A stretch of 64,000 nucleotides of DNA from positions 226,908-290,907 of the forward strand of contig NZ_BBXC01000016.1 of NCBI RefSeq assembly GCF_001570525.1, written 5' to 3'. The translations under genes and the position numbers were made by a program. The DNA is from Herbidospora sakaeratensis (GTDB lineage: Bacteria; Actinomycetota; Actinomycetes; Streptosporangiales; Streptosporangiaceae). The notes under the pieces are model-generated. The model ran no database searches, had not been told where the DNA came from, and saw only the letters and a program-made list of their open reading frames with translations. Position 1 is the first letter of the stretch; the number at the start of each line of letters is the position of its first letter. Positions 16,234 through 26,410 of this stretch are shown piece after piece.

Positions 16234-18336
16234 GTGAGCAGTGCTGGTCTTGAGTGGAGCGACCTCGATCGACAGGCCGTCGACGTGGTGCGCGCCCTGG
16301 CGATGGACGCTGTTGAGAAGGCGGGCTCGGGACACCCCGGAACGGCGATGAGCCTGGCGCCAGCCGCATACCTGCTGTTCCAGAAGACGATGCGACACGA
16401 CCCTACCGATTCCCACTGGGTGGGTCGTGACCGATTTGTACTTTCCTGTGGCCATTCCAGCCTTACCCTTTACATTCAGCTCTATCTGTCCGGTTACGGC
16501 TTGAGCCTCGAGGACATCAAGGCCCTGCGCACCTGGGACAGCCTGACCCCCGGTCACCCCGAGCACGGCCACACGCTCGGCGTCGAGACCACCACCGGCC
16601 CGCTGGGCCAGGGCATCGGCAACGCCGTCGGCATGGCCATGGCCGCCCGCCGCGAGCGCGGCCTCTACGACCCCGACGCCGCCCCCGGCACCTCGCCCTT
16701 CGACCACCACATCTGGTGCGTGGCCTCCGAGGGCGACATCGAAGAGGGCATCAGCCACGAGGTCAGCGCCCTGGCCGGCCACCAGCGCCTGGGCAACCTG
16801 ACCGTGGTCTTCGACTCCAACCACATCTCGATCGAGGACGACACCCAGATCGCCCTCTCCGAGGACGTGGTGGCCCGCTACCGGGCCTACGGCTGGCACA
16901 CCCAGACCGTCGACTGGACCCAGACCGGCGACTACGTCGAGGACGTCGCCGCCCTCCACGCCGCTCTGGAGGCCGCGCGCGCCGAGACCGACCGGCCGTC
17001 GTTCATCCGGCTGCGCACGATCATCGGCTGGCCGGCACCCAACAAGCAGAACACCGGCAAGATCCACGGCTCGGCGCTGGGCGCCGACGAGATCGCCGCC
17101 ACCAAGAAGATCCTCGGCCTGGACCCGAACGAGTCGTTCGTCGTGCCGGAGGCCGTGCTGGAGCACGCCCGCGGCGTCGTCGCGCGCGGCCGGGCCGCCC
17201 ACGCCGAATGGGACAAGGGCTACCAGGAGTGGCGCGCCGCCCACCCCGAGCGGGCCGCCCTGCTCGACCGGCTGAGCGCCAAGGAGTTGCCCATCGGCTG
17301 GACCGAGGCGCTGCCGACCTTCGAGGCCGGCGGCTCGATGGCCACCCGCAAGGCGTCGGGCGAGGTGCTGAGCGCCCTGGCCCCGGTGCTGCCCGAGTTG
17401 TGGGGCGGCTCGGCCGACCTGGCCGAGTCGAACAACACCACCATGAAGGGCGAGCCGTCGTTCATCCCCGAGGAGTTCCAGACCAAGGAGTTCCCCGGCG
17501 GGCCCTACGGCCGCACCCTCCACTTCGGCATCCGCGAGCACGGCATGGGCTCCATCCTCAACGGCATCGCCCTGCACGGCGGCACCCGCCCCTACGGCGG
17601 CACCTTCCTGGTCTTCAGCGACTACATGCGCCCCGCGGTGCGCCTGGCCGCGCTGATGAAGCTGCCGGTCACCTACGTCTGGACGCACGACTCCATCGGC
17701 CTCGGCGAAGACGGCCCGACCCACCAGCCGGTCGAGCACCTGTGGGCGCTGCGCGCGATCCCGGGCCTCGACGTCGTCCGCCCGGCCGACGCCAACGAGA
17801 CCGCCGCCGTCTGGCGCATCATCATGGAGCACAACGACCGCCCCGCCGCGCTGGCGCTGACCCGGCAGAACCTGCCGGTCTACGCCGGCACCGCCGACGC
17901 GAGCAAGGTCGCCAAGGGCGGCTACGTGCTTGAAGACGCCTCCGACGGGCAGCCGAAGGTGGTCATCATCGGCACCGGCTCGGAGGTCGAGATCGCTCTC
18001 GGCGCCCGTAAGAGCCTCGAGGAGCAGGGCATCCCGACGCGCGTCGTCTCGATGCCGTGCGTCGAGTGGTTCCACGCGCAGGACGCCGCCTACCGGCAGG
18101 AGGTCCTGCCACCGAATGTTCACGCGAGGGTCGCCGTGGAGGCGGGAATCGCGCTGGGCTGGCGTGAGTTCGTAGGAGACGATGGCGTCGTGGTGAGCCT
18201 GGAGCACTTCGGCGCCTCGGCCCCCTACAGAACCCTCTACGAGCAGTTCGGCCTCACGGCCGAGCGCGTGGCCGCGGCGGCGAAGGCCTCGCTCGCCAAG
18301 ACCGGCGCCGACAAGGGCGAGACGACGGGAAACTGA
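16234..18336 (+). CDS. tkt: Transketolase
   Basis: 700 residues. The thiamin diphosphate motif [22 protein letters not shown] (shortened here to its core) lies near residue 165, and the pyrimidine-domain FGIREHGMG near 430. It transfers two-carbon units in the non-oxidative pentose phosphate pathway. The start is GTG 16234 after GAGGGGAT. It is first of the tkt-tal-pgi-zwf-opcA run; tal follows two bases after its stop. Codons 50-90 use many A/T-ending codons (TTT, GTA, CTT, TAT, ATT), unlike the nearly all-G/C third positions elsewhere in the gene. Confidence 0.97.
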   Translation: MSSAGLEWSDLDRQAVDVVRALAMDAVEKAGSGHPGTAMSLAPAAYLLFQKTMRHDPTDSHWVGRDRFVLSCGHSSLTLYIQLYLSGYGLSLEDIKALRTWDSLTPGHPEHGHTLGVETTTGPLGQGIGNAVGMAMAARRERGLYDPDAAPGTSPFDHHIWCVASEGDIEEGISHEVSALAGHQRLGNLTVVFDSNHISIEDDTQIALSEDVVARYRAYGWHTQTVDWTQTGDYVEDVAALHAALEAARAETDRPSFIRLRTIIGWPAPNKQNTGKIHGSALGADEIAATKKILGLDPNESFVVPEAVLEHARGVVARGRAAHAEWDKGYQEWRAAHPERAALLDRLSAKELPIGWTEALPTFEAGGSMATRKASGEVLSALAPVLPELWGGSADLAESNNTTMKGEPSFIPEEFQTKEFPGGPYGRTLHFGIREHGMGSILNGIALHGGTRPYGGTFLVFSDYMRPAVRLAALMKLPVTYVWTHDSIGLGEDGPTHQPVEHLWALRAIPGLDVVRPADANETAAVWRIIMEHNDRPAALALTRQNLPVYAGTADASKVAKGGYVLEDASDGQPKVVIIGTGSEVEIALGARKSLEEQGIPTRVVSMPCVEWFHAQDAAYRQEVLPPNVHARVAVEAGIALGWREFVGDDGVVVSLEHFGASAPYRTLYEQFGLTAERVAAAAKASLAKTGADKGETTGN

Positions 18337-18338
18337 AC

Positions 18339-19445
18339 ATGAGTGAGAACCTCTCCAAGCTGACCAAATTCGGCGTGTCCATTTGGCTCGACGACATCAG
18401 CCGCGAGCGTCTGCGCACCGGCAACCTCGCGGCCCTGATCCGCGAGAAGAACGTCACCGGTGTCACGTCCAACCCGACGATCTTCGCGTCCGCGCTGAGC
18501 AAGGGCGACGCCTACGACACCCAGCTCCACGACCTGGCGGTCCGCAAGGTCTCGGTCGACGAGGCCGTGCGCGCGATCACCACGTTCGACATCCGCTGGG
18601 CCGCCGACGTGCTGCGCCCGGTCTTCGACGCCACCTCCGGCGTCGACGGCCGCGTGTCCATCGAGGTCGACCCCCGCCTGGCCCGCGAGACCGAGGCGAC
18701 CATCGCCGAGGCCCGCGCCCTGTGGTGGCTGGTCGACCGCGAGAACCTGTTCATCAAGATCCCTGCGACCGTCGAGGGCCTGCCCGCGATCACCGCGGCC
18801 ATCGCCGAGGGCATCAGCGTCAACGTCACGCTGATCTTCTCCCTCGAGCGCTACCGCGCGGTCATGGACGCCTGGCTCGACGGCCTGGAGCAGGCCAAGG
18901 CCAAGGGCCTCGACCTGTCGAAGATCGAGTCGGTGGCGTCGTTCTTCGTCAGCCGCGTCGACTCCGAGATCGACGCCCGCCTCGACAAGATCGGCACCCC
19001 CGAGGCGCTGGAGCTCAAGGGCAAGGCCGCCGTCGCCAACGCGCGCCTGGCGTACGCCGCCTTCGAGGAGATCGTGAACACCCCGCGCTGGCAGGAGCTG
19101 CGCGCGGCCGGGGCGCGTCCCCAGCGCCCGCTGTGGGCCTCCACGGGCACCAAGAACCCCGACTACCCCGACACCCTCTACGTCGACGAGCTCGTCACCG
19201 CCGGCACCGTCAACACGATGCCGGAGAAGACGCTGAACGCCGTGGCCGACCACGGGCGTATCTCGGGCGACACGATCCGTCCGTTCTACGAGGCCGCCTG
19301 GAACGCCATGGCCGCCCTGAAGAGCATCGGCATCGACTACGACGACGTCGTGAAGGCGCTGGAGGACGAAGGCGTCGACAAGTTCGCCGTCTCGTGGAAC
19401 GAACTGCTGGAGACCGTCACCACCGAGCTGGGGAAGGCCCGATAA
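18339..19445 (+). CDS. tal: Transaldolase
   Basis: 368 residues, the usual length of the actinobacterial TalB-like subfamily. The Schiff-base lysine is Lys140 in LFIKIPAT, and the N-terminal signature GVTSNPTIF is present. It exchanges dihydroxyacetone units between sedoheptulose-7-phosphate and glyceraldehyde-3-phosphate. The ATG is two bases after the tkt stop and pgi follows after three bases, so it sits in the middle of the operon. Confidence 0.97.
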   Translation: MSENLSKLTKFGVSIWLDDISRERLRTGNLAALIREKNVTGVTSNPTIFASALSKGDAYDTQLHDLAVRKVSVDEAVRAITTFDIRWAADVLRPVFDATSGVDGRVSIEVDPRLARETEATIAEARALWWLVDRENLFIKIPATVEGLPAITAAIAEGISVNVTLIFSLERYRAVMDAWLDGLEQAKAKGLDLSKIESVASFFVSRVDSEIDARLDKIGTPEALELKGKAAVANARLAYAAFEEIVNTPRWQELRAAGARPQRPLWASTGTKNPDYPDTLYVDELVTAGTVNTMPEKTLNAVADHGRISGDTIRPFYEAAWNAMAALKSIGIDYDDVVKALEDEGVDKFAVSWNELLETVTTELGKAR

Positions 19446-19448
19446 CTC

Positions 19449-21059
19449 ATGGCGGTAGAGGTGACCCTGGGTCCCGTGGCTGACGCCGCGGCGGCCGTCA
19501 AGGAGAAGCTGGTCGCCGAGGGCGTGCCGGCCGCGCTCGCGGCGGGCGACTCGACCCTCTGGGGGCCCGAGGCGCAGACCGAGGCGGCGATCCGGCTCGG
19601 CTGGCTGACCCTGCCCACGACCAGCCGGGAGCTGCTGCCCGAGCTGACCAAGCTGGTGGAGCGGGTGCGGGCCGAAGGGCTCGACCACGTCGTGCTGGCC
19701 GGCATGGGCGGCTCGTCGCTGGCGCCGGAGGTCATCTGCGCGACCGAGGACGTGCCGCTGACCGTGCTCGACACCACCGACCCCGGCCAGGTGCTGCGCG
19801 CCCTGGGCGACCGGCTGGAGAACACGGTCGTGGTGGTCGCGTCGAAGAGCGGCGGCACCGTCGAGACCGACAGCCACCGCCGGATCTACGAGAAGGCCTT
19901 CCGCGACGCCGGCATCGACCCGGCCGACCGGATCGTCGTCGTCACCGACCCGGGTTCACCTCTCGAGAAGTCCGCGACCGAGGCGGGTTACCAGGTCTTC
20001 CTGGCCGACCCGAACGTCGGCGGGCGCTACAGCGCGCTCAGCGCGTTCGGCCTGGTGCCGAGCGCGCTGGCCGGCGCCGACGTCGCCCGGCTGCTCGACG
20101 ACGCCGCCGAGATCGCCCCGCTGCTGGGTCAGAACGAGGGCAACCCGGGTCTCGACCTGGGCGCCCTGCTGGGGGCCCAGGCGCTGGGCGGGCGCGACAA
20201 GCTCATCCTGCGCGACGCGCTGACCGACATCGCCGGGCTGCCCGACTGGATCGAGCAGCTCATCGCCGAGTCGACCGGCAAGTCGGGCAAGGGCATCCTG
20301 CCCGTCGTCGGCGCCGACTCGGCCGAGGGCCACGACCAGTTCGCGGTCGACATCGGCCCCGAGGGCGACGTCCACGTCGACGGCCCGCTGGGCGCGCAGT
20401 TCCTGGTCTGGGAGTACGCCACCGCGATCGCCGGCCGGGTGCTCGAGATCGACCCCTTCAACCAGCCCAACGTGGCCGAGTCGAAGGAGAACACCGGCAA
20501 GATCCTCGCGTCCGCCCCGCAGATCGGCGCCCCGGCGCTGGTCGACGGCCCGGTCGAGGTCTACGGCGAGGTCGGCGACTCCCGCAACCTGGCCGACGTG
20601 CTGACCCTGCTGCTGCGGGAGGTCCCCTCCGACGGCTACCTGGCGATCATGGCCTACCTCGACCGCGAGGCCGCCTTCGACGCCGCGGTGCTCGGCGGGG
20701 CCGACTTCGAGCAGACCACCGAGGCGTGGGCCAGGGCCGACGTCGCGACGCTGCGCAACCTGCTCGACTACCGCACCGAGCGGGCCGTCACCTTCGGGTG
20801 GGGCCCCCGGTTCCTGCACTCGACCGGCCAATACCACAAGGGCGGCCCGCAGGTCGGGGTGTTCCTGCAGATCACCGGCGCCAACGGCGACGACGTGGAG
20901 GTGCCGGGCAAGCCTTACGGCCTGGCCGAGCTCCAGCTCGCGCAGGCGCTGGGCGACCTCGGGGCGCTCCAGTCGCGGGGCCGTCCGACCGTGCGGCTCC
21001 ACCTCACCGACCGGCGGGCGGGCGTCGCCCACCTGCTGGCGGTGGCCGAGGAGCTCTGA
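19449..21059 (+). CDS. pgi: Glucose-6-phosphate isomerase
   Basis: 536 residues. It has the two SIS folds of phosphoglucose isomerase with VVASKSGGTVET around residue 140 and the GGRYSALSAFGL phosphate-binding block around 195. It belongs to the compact form found in actinobacterial tal-pgi-zwf clusters. It links glycolysis to the pentose phosphate pathway by interconverting glucose-6-phosphate and fructose-6-phosphate. It starts three bases after tal. Confidence 0.95.
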   Translation: MAVEVTLGPVADAAAAVKEKLVAEGVPAALAAGDSTLWGPEAQTEAAIRLGWLTLPTTSRELLPELTKLVERVRAEGLDHVVLAGMGGSSLAPEVICATEDVPLTVLDTTDPGQVLRALGDRLENTVVVVASKSGGTVETDSHRRIYEKAFRDAGIDPADRIVVVTDPGSPLEKSATEAGYQVFLADPNVGGRYSALSAFGLVPSALAGADVARLLDDAAEIAPLLGQNEGNPGLDLGALLGAQALGGRDKLILRDALTDIAGLPDWIEQLIAESTGKSGKGILPVVGADSAEGHDQFAVDIGPEGDVHVDGPLGAQFLVWEYATAIAGRVLEIDPFNQPNVAESKENTGKILASAPQIGAPALVDGPVEVYGEVGDSRNLADVLTLLLREVPSDGYLAIMAYLDREAAFDAAVLGGADFEQTTEAWARADVATLRNLLDYRTERAVTFGWGPRFLHSTGQYHKGGPQVGVFLQITGANGDDVEVPGKPYGLAELQLAQALGDLGALQSRGRPTVRLHLTDRRAGVAHLLAVAEEL

Positions 21060-21115
21060 CCCGATGAGAGCGCATGAGATCAAAACGGAGCCGTCGTACG
21101 GGAGGGCGCCGAATC

Positions 21116-22723
21116 ATGTCTGAGAACGAGCCCGCCGCGCTCGCGGAGGAGACGCAGGTCGCCACCGCGGCCGTCGCGGCGGTGGCGACCAACGAGGAGA
21201 CGATCGCCGCCAACCCGCTGCGCGACCCCAGAGACAAGCGGCTGCCCCGCGTGGCGGGGCCGTGTGTCCTGGTGCTGTTCGGCGTGACCGGCGACCTGGC
21301 CAAGCGCAAGCTGCTGCCGGCGATCTACGACCTGGGCAACCGCGGCCTGCTGCCGCCGGGCTTCTCCCTGGTCGGCTTCGCCCGCCGCGACTGGGCGCAC
21401 GAGGACTTCGCCAACGTCACCTACGAGGCCGTCAAGGAGCACGCCCGGACCCCGTTCCGTGAGGAGGTCTGGAAGCAGATCTCCGAGGGCATCCACTTCT
21501 GCCCCGGCGAGTTCCACGACGACGGCGCGTTCGACTGCCTGTCGATGATGCTGAAGGAGATCGACGAGACCCGGGGCACGGGCGGCAACTACGCCTTCTA
21601 CCTGTCGGTCCCGCCGAAGTTCTTCCCGACGGTCGTCGAGCAGCTCAAGCGCACCGGCCTGGCGCAGCACCCCGACGGGTCGTGGCGCCGCGTGGTGATC
21701 GAGAAGCCGTTCGGCCACGACCTGGCCAGCGCGCAGGACCTCAACCGCATCACCAGCGCGGTCTTCCCGGAGAGCTCGGTCTTCCGGATCGACCACTACC
21801 TGGGCAAGGAGACGGTCCAGAACATCCTGGCCCTGCGCTTCGCCAACAACCTCTACGAGCCCATCTGGAACCGCAGCTTCGTCGACCACGTGCAGATCAC
21901 GATGGCGGAAGACATCGGCATCGGTTCGCGGGCGGGCTACTACGACGGCATCGGCGCGGCCCGCGACGTCATCCAGAACCACCTGCTCCAGCTCCTGGCG
22001 CTGGTCGCGATGGAGGACCCGACGTCCTTCGACGCCAACTCGCTGCGCCGCGAGAAGGAGAAGGTCCTCAAGGCGGTCAGGCTGCCCGACGACCTGGCGA
22101 CCGGCGCGATCCGGGGGCAGTACACCGCGGGCTGGCAGGGGGGTGACAAGGTCATCGGCTACCTCGAGGAAGACGGCATCCCGAAGGACTCGCTGACCGA
22201 CACCTACGCCGCCATCAAGCTCGAGGTGGCCAACCGCCGCTGGGCCGGGGTGCCGTTCTACCTGCGCGCGGGCAAGCGCCTGGGCCGCCGGGTGACCGAG
22301 GTCGCCGTGGTGTTCCAGCGGGCGCCGCACCTGCCGTTCAGCAAGGACGACACCGAGATCCTGGGCCAGAACGCCCTGGTGATCCGCGTCCAGCCCGACG
22401 AGGGCATCACGGTGCGGTTCGGCTCGAAGGTGCCCGGCACGGCCATGGAGGTCCGCGACGTGTCCATGGACTTCGCCTACGGCGAGTCGTTCATGGAGAG
22501 CAGCCCCGAGGCATACGAGCGGCTGCTGCTGGACGTCCTGATCGGCGACCCACCGTTGTTCCCGCACCAGCGGGAGGTGGAGCTGTCCTGGCAGATCCTC
22601 GACCCGATCGAGGAGTACTGGGCCACCCACGGCCGCCCCGAGGGCTACCCGGCCGGCACGTGGGGCCCCGCGGGCGCCGACGAGATGCTCGCCCGCGACG
22701 GACGTGTCTGGAGGCGGCTGTGA
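21116..22723 (+). CDS. zwf: Glucose-6-phosphate 1-dehydrogenase
   Basis: 535 residues. The coenzyme motif [11 protein letters not shown] is at residues 56-66, and the catalytic RIDHYLGKE block near residue 225. It oxidises glucose-6-phosphate to the lactone and makes NADPH. The start is ATG 21116, ten bases after GGAGGG; an in-frame ATG 21074 exists but lacks a ribosome-binding site. The N-terminal 45 residues are an Ala/Glu-rich extension that is not part of the fold. The stop overlaps the GTG of opcA. Confidence 0.97.
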   Translation: MSENEPAALAEETQVATAAVAAVATNEETIAANPLRDPRDKRLPRVAGPCVLVLFGVTGDLAKRKLLPAIYDLGNRGLLPPGFSLVGFARRDWAHEDFANVTYEAVKEHARTPFREEVWKQISEGIHFCPGEFHDDGAFDCLSMMLKEIDETRGTGGNYAFYLSVPPKFFPTVVEQLKRTGLAQHPDGSWRRVVIEKPFGHDLASAQDLNRITSAVFPESSVFRIDHYLGKETVQNILALRFANNLYEPIWNRSFVDHVQITMAEDIGIGSRAGYYDGIGAARDVIQNHLLQLLALVAMEDPTSFDANSLRREKEKVLKAVRLPDDLATGAIRGQYTAGWQGGDKVIGYLEEDGIPKDSLTDTYAAIKLEVANRRWAGVPFYLRAGKRLGRRVTEVAVVFQRAPHLPFSKDDTEILGQNALVIRVQPDEGITVRFGSKVPGTAMEVRDVSMDFAYGESFMESSPEAYERLLLDVLIGDPPLFPHQREVELSWQILDPIEEYWATHGRPEGYPAGTWGPAGADEMLARDGRVWRRL

Positions 22724-23625
22724 CCAGTTTCAACCTGACCGCGACCACCGCCTCGAAGATCAGCTCGGCGCTGACCAAGCTCCGCCACCAGATGGGCGCC
22801 CCCGCCGTCGGCATGGTGCTCACGCTCGTGGTGGTCTCCGACGAGGCCGGCCAGTACGACGCGGTGCGCGCCGCCACCGACGCGGCGCGCGAGCACCCGT
22901 CGCGGATCCTCGTGGTGATCCGGCGCGACGCCCGGGAGAACGACCGGCTCGACGCGGAACTGCGCGTCGGCGAGTCGTCGCCCGGCGAGGTCGTCATCCT
23001 GCGTCTCTACGGCGAGCTGACCAGGCACGCCGACTCGGTGCTCAGCCCGCTGCTGCTGACCGACACCCCGGTGGTGGTCTGGTGGCCGGCCGACGGGCCG
23101 TCCGCCCCGGCGAAGGACCCGATCGGGCACCTCGCCACCCGGCGGATCGTCGACGCCCGGACCGCCCACGACGGCGCGAAGGTCATCCGGTCGCGCTGGG
23201 AGGGGTACGTCCCGGGCGACACCGACCTGGCCTGGACGCGTCTGACGCCGTGGCGTTCGCTTCTGGCGGCGGCGTTCGACCTCCCGGCCGGACCGGTCAC
23301 CGGCGGCATCGTCGAGGCGACGGCCGGGCACCCCAGCGCCTGCCTGCTGGCGTCGTGGTTGTCCGACAAGCTCGGCACCGACATCGCCGTGGGCGAGTCG
23401 GAGGGCCCGGGCCTGACCGCCGTGCGGCTGACGCTGGCCGACGGCGGCGAACTCTCGCTGATCCGCGGCGACGCGCGGCTGGCGACCCTGTCGCGGCCGG
23501 GGCAGCCCGACCGCAACGTCGCGCTGGCCCGCCGCACCGAGTCGGAGCTGCTGTCCGAGGAGCTGCGCCGGCTCGACCCCGACGAGATCTACGCGGGCGC
23601 GCTGAAGCACCTCGCCGGACAGTGA
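22720..23625 (+). CDS. opcA: OpcA, glucose-6-phosphate dehydrogenase assembly/allosteric protein
   Basis: 301 residues from GTG 22720, which shares four bases with the zwf stop. It shows the conserved OpcA features ([11 protein letters not shown] near residue 120, then the [16 protein letters not shown] block). OpcA promotes the active oligomer of G6PDH in cyanobacteria, and the actinobacterial homologue always travels with zwf. A 14-bp intrinsic terminator starts eight bases after its stop. Confidence 0.95.
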   Translation: MTSFNLTATTASKISSALTKLRHQMGAPAVGMVLTLVVVSDEAGQYDAVRAATDAAREHPSRILVVIRRDARENDRLDAELRVGESSPGEVVILRLYGELTRHADSVLSPLLLTDTPVVVWWPADGPSAPAKDPIGHLATRRIVDARTAHDGAKVIRSRWEGYVPGDTDLAWTRLTPWRSLLAAAFDLPAGPVTGGIVEATAGHPSACLLASWLSDKLGTDIAVGESEGPGLTAVRLTLADGGELSLIRGDARLATLSRPGQPDRNVALARRTESELLSEELRRLDPDEIYAGALKHLAGQ

Positions 23626-23633
23626 GATCATCG

Positions 23634-23675
23634 ACCGCCCGTCTCCCCTTCCGGGAGACGGGCGGTTTCTCTTTT
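23634..23675 (+). terminator. Intrinsic terminator between opcA and pgl
   Basis: A perfect 14-bp stem (ACCGCCCGTCTCCC with GGGAGACGGGCGGT), five-base loop, then TTTCTCTTTT. It is among the strongest terminators in the window. The pgl ribosome-binding site (GGAGG) begins only four bases after the T-run, so pgl is expressed either by read-through or by a promoter inside opcA. Confidence 0.9.
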
Positions 23676-23689
23676 ATCGGAGGTACGTC

Positions 23690-24415
23690 ATGACCGCAGT
23701 CCCCTTCGTCGTGGTCCACCGTGACCCGGGCGTGCTGGCCCAGGCCGTGGCGGCCCGGCTGATCACGAGGCTGACCGACGTGCAGGCCGAACGGGGGACG
23801 GCGTCGGTCGTGCTGACCGGCGGGACGCTCGGCATCGCCTCCCTGGCCGCCGTGGCCGCCTCCCCGGCCCGCGACGCGGTCGACTGGCGGGCCGTGGACG
23901 TCTGGTGGGGCGACGAGCGGTTCGTCCCGGCCGACTCCCCCGACCGCAACGAGAAGCAGGCCCGCGAGGCCCTGCTCGACGTGCTCGACCTCGACCCGGA
24001 GCGGGTCCACCCGATGCCCGCCGCCGACGCGGGCCTGACGGCCGAGGAGGCCGCCGACCGGTACGCCGCCGACCTGGGCTCCGGGGTGGCCTTCGACGTG
24101 CTGATGCTGGGCATGGGCCCCGACTCCCACGTGGCCTCGTTGTTCCCCGGGCACCCGGCCCTCCACGTGGCCGACCGCCTGGCCGTGGCCGTGCACGACT
24201 CCCCCAAGCCGCCGCCCACGCGGGTGTCGCTGACCTTCCCCGCCATCCAGGCGGCGCGCGAGGTGTGGGTGATCGCGTCGGGCGTGGAGAAGGCGGCCGC
24301 CGTGCGGGTCGGCCTGACGTGCGACCAGCTGTCGGCCCCGGCGGCGGGCGCGCGCGGCCAGGAGAGGACGCTGTTCCTGATCGACCGGGCGGCCTCGGCC
24401 GAGATCCCGGGGTAA
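23690..24415 (+). CDS. pgl: 6-Phosphogluconolactonase (SOL/DevB type)
   Basis: 241 residues. The family blocks LTGGTLG, WWGDERFVP and LMLGMGPDSHVASLFPGHP are all present, and the C-terminal KPPPTRVSLTF segment is intact. It hydrolyses 6-phosphogluconolactone, the zwf product. It lies 64 bases after opcA across a strong terminator, an unusual break in this operon. The following 164 bases hold only GC-rich inverted repeats (for example GCCCCGGT/ACCGGGGC at 24501-24530). Confidence 0.95.
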   Translation: MTAVPFVVVHRDPGVLAQAVAARLITRLTDVQAERGTASVVLTGGTLGIASLAAVAASPARDAVDWRAVDVWWGDERFVPADSPDRNEKQAREALLDVLDLDPERVHPMPAADAGLTAEEAADRYAADLGSGVAFDVLMLGMGPDSHVASLFPGHPALHVADRLAVAVHDSPKPPPTRVSLTFPAIQAAREVWVIASGVEKAAAVRVGLTCDQLSAPAAGARGQERTLFLIDRAASAEIPG

Positions 24416-24579
24416 AGCCGGGATTTGCCGACGCGCTGCCGCCGCTTGGCCGGGCCCCGGGCCCGGCCTTGCGGGCGGGCGGCCCGCCCCGGCGCCCGCT
24501 GCCCCGGTGTTGTCCCGTCTTTACCGGGGCCGCCCGGCGGCCCCGAACCCCTTGGTGACCTGCGGATAGTGTCGAAAAC

Positions 24580-25452
24580 ATGTCCATCGACCTGTCTGAG
24601 GACACGATCACCAAAGAGGTGCAGAGCACGTTCGACGGCTGCCCCGACCAGCGCACCCGCGAGTTGTTCGTCGAGCTGGTCCGGCACCTCCACGACTTCG
24701 CCCGCGAGACGCGGCTCACCGGTGACGAGTGGTTCACCGCGATGGACTTCCTGGCCCGCGTCGGCACGATCACCACGCCCACCCGCCAGGAGTTCGTCCT
24801 GCTCTCCGACATCCTCGGGCTGAGCGTCCTGGTCGACCTGATCAACGAGCACCACGGGCCGCACGCCACCGACAGCACCCTGCTCGGCCCCTTCTTCGTC
24901 GAAGGACGGCCGGCGGCGGCCAACGGCGCCGACATCTCCGGCGGGGTGCCGGGCACGCCGATGTTCGTCACCGGCCGGGTCGTCGGGCCCGGCGGCGAGC
25001 CCGTCGCGGGCGCGCGGGTGGACACCTGGCACAGCGACGGCGACGGGCACTACGACGTCCAGCAGCAGGAGAAGCTGCACGGCCGGCCGGCCATGCGGGC
25101 GCTGCTGACCACCGGTGACGACGGCCGGTTCTGGTACCGGTCGATCGCGCCGCGGTTCTACCCGGTGCCGGTCGACGGGCCGTGCGGGGAGATCATGCGG
25201 GCCGCCGACCGGTCGCCGATGCGGCCCGAGCACCTGCACTTCCGGCTGCACGCCGACGGCTACCAGCCGTTGATCACCATGCTGTTCCGGCGCGACGACG
25301 ACCACCTCGACCACGACGCCGTCTTCGCGGTGAAGCGGTCGCTGGTCGCCGACTTCGTCCGGCACGGGCCCGGCACCGCGCCCGACGGCACCGAGGTCGG
25401 CGAGCCGTTCCAGACCGTCGACTGGACCTTCACGCTCAGCAGGAGGCCGTGA
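24580..25452 (+). CDS. Intradiol ring-cleavage dioxygenase (catechol/hydroxyquinol 1,2-dioxygenase type)
   Basis: 290 residues. The iron(III) ligands Tyr158, Tyr194, His218 and His220 have exactly the family spacing (DGHYD, RFYPVP, EHLHF). The N-terminal helical dimerisation domain is complete (residues 1-105). Length and the LGPFFVEG/GEIM features lean to the hydroxyquinol 1,2-dioxygenase group, giving maleylacetate, but catechol is possible. No maleylacetate reductase or muconate enzyme is nearby. An MDR dehydrogenase starts two bases after its stop. Confidence 0.9.
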   Translation: MSIDLSEDTITKEVQSTFDGCPDQRTRELFVELVRHLHDFARETRLTGDEWFTAMDFLARVGTITTPTRQEFVLLSDILGLSVLVDLINEHHGPHATDSTLLGPFFVEGRPAAANGADISGGVPGTPMFVTGRVVGPGGEPVAGARVDTWHSDGDGHYDVQQQEKLHGRPAMRALLTTGDDGRFWYRSIAPRFYPVPVDGPCGEIMRAADRSPMRPEHLHFRLHADGYQPLITMLFRRDDDHLDHDAVFAVKRSLVADFVRHGPGTAPDGTEVGEPFQTVDWTFTLSRRP

Positions 25453-25453
25453 C

Positions 25454-26410
25454 ATGCGCGCCCTGCGGTTCACCCGCTACGGTTCGCCCGCCGACGTCCT
25501 GGAGGTCGTCGACGTCACCGAGCCCGAGCTGGGCGGCGGCGACGCCCTCGTCTCGATCAGGGCCGCCTCGGTCACCCCGTCGGACCTGAAGACCGTCTCC
25601 GGCTACATCCCGGGCACCTCGTTGCCGCGGGTGCCCGGCCGCGACTTCGCCGGGGTGGTCGTCGGCGGGCCGCACGACTGGATCGGCGCGGAGGTGTGGG
25701 GCACCGGCGGCGACCTGGGCTACACGCGCGACGGGTCGCACGCCGAACTCGTCGTGGTGCCCGTCTCGGCGCTGATCCGCAAGCCCGACCGGCTCACCTT
25801 CGCCGAGGCGTCGGTCATCGGGGTCAACTTCGTCGTCGGCTGGCTCGGCGCGGTCGAGACCGCCCAGCTGGAGAAGGGCGAGACGATCGCGATCTTCGGC
25901 GTCGACGGCGGCGTCGGCTCGGCGGTGGCGCAGATCGGCCGCGTCCGGGGCGCGCGGGTCATCGGCATCGCCCGCAAACCGCCGCTCGACGACGCGGCGC
26001 TCGACCACTTCGTGCTGCTGCACGACGACGTCGCCGGCGAGGTGCGGCGGCTCACCAGGGGCGCGGGGGCCGACGTCGTGTACGACGCCGTCGGCGGCGT
26101 CACCACCCCGTCGGCGCTGGCCTGCCTGGCCCACAAGGGCCGGCTCGTCGTCATCGGCTCGACCGGGAGGCGGAGGGTCGAGATCGACCTGCCCGACTTC
26201 TACCACCGGGAGGTGCGCATGCTGGGCGTGGACAGCCGGCGGCTCTGCGCCATGCAGTGCGGCAAACGGCTCGCCCTGGTGGCGTCCTACCTGGAGTCGG
26301 GCGACTTCCGGCCGCCGCCCATCGCGTTCACCTTCGGCCTGGAACTGGCCGGGGACGCCTACGAGGCGGTCGCCAAGCGGCCTCCCGGCCGTGTGGTCAT
26401 CTGCCCGTAG
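25454..26410 (+). CDS. MDR-family oxidoreductase (quinone reductase-like)
   Basis: 318 residues, medium-chain dehydrogenase/reductase superfamily. A GroES-like N-terminal half (VPGRDFAGVVVGG) precedes an NAD(P)H Rossmann domain (IFGVDGGVGSAVAQIG). The structural and catalytic zinc ligands of true alcohol dehydrogenases are missing, so it is a zinc-independent quinone or enone reductase. It is coupled to the ring-cleavage dioxygenase and could reduce a quinone form of its aromatic substrate; that link is inferred from position. Its 3' end overlaps the convergent gene by 14 bases. Confidence 0.87.
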   Translation: MRALRFTRYGSPADVLEVVDVTEPELGGGDALVSIRAASVTPSDLKTVSGYIPGTSLPRVPGRDFAGVVVGGPHDWIGAEVWGTGGDLGYTRDGSHAELVVVPVSALIRKPDRLTFAEASVIGVNFVVGWLGAVETAQLEKGETIAIFGVDGGVGSAVAQIGRVRGARVIGIARKPPLDDAALDHFVLLHDDVAGEVRRLTRGAGADVVYDAVGGVTTPSALACLAHKGRLVVIGSTGRRRVEIDLPDFYHREVRMLGVDSRRLCAMQCGKRLALVASYLESGDFRPPPIAFTFGLELAGDAYEAVAKRPPGRVVICP

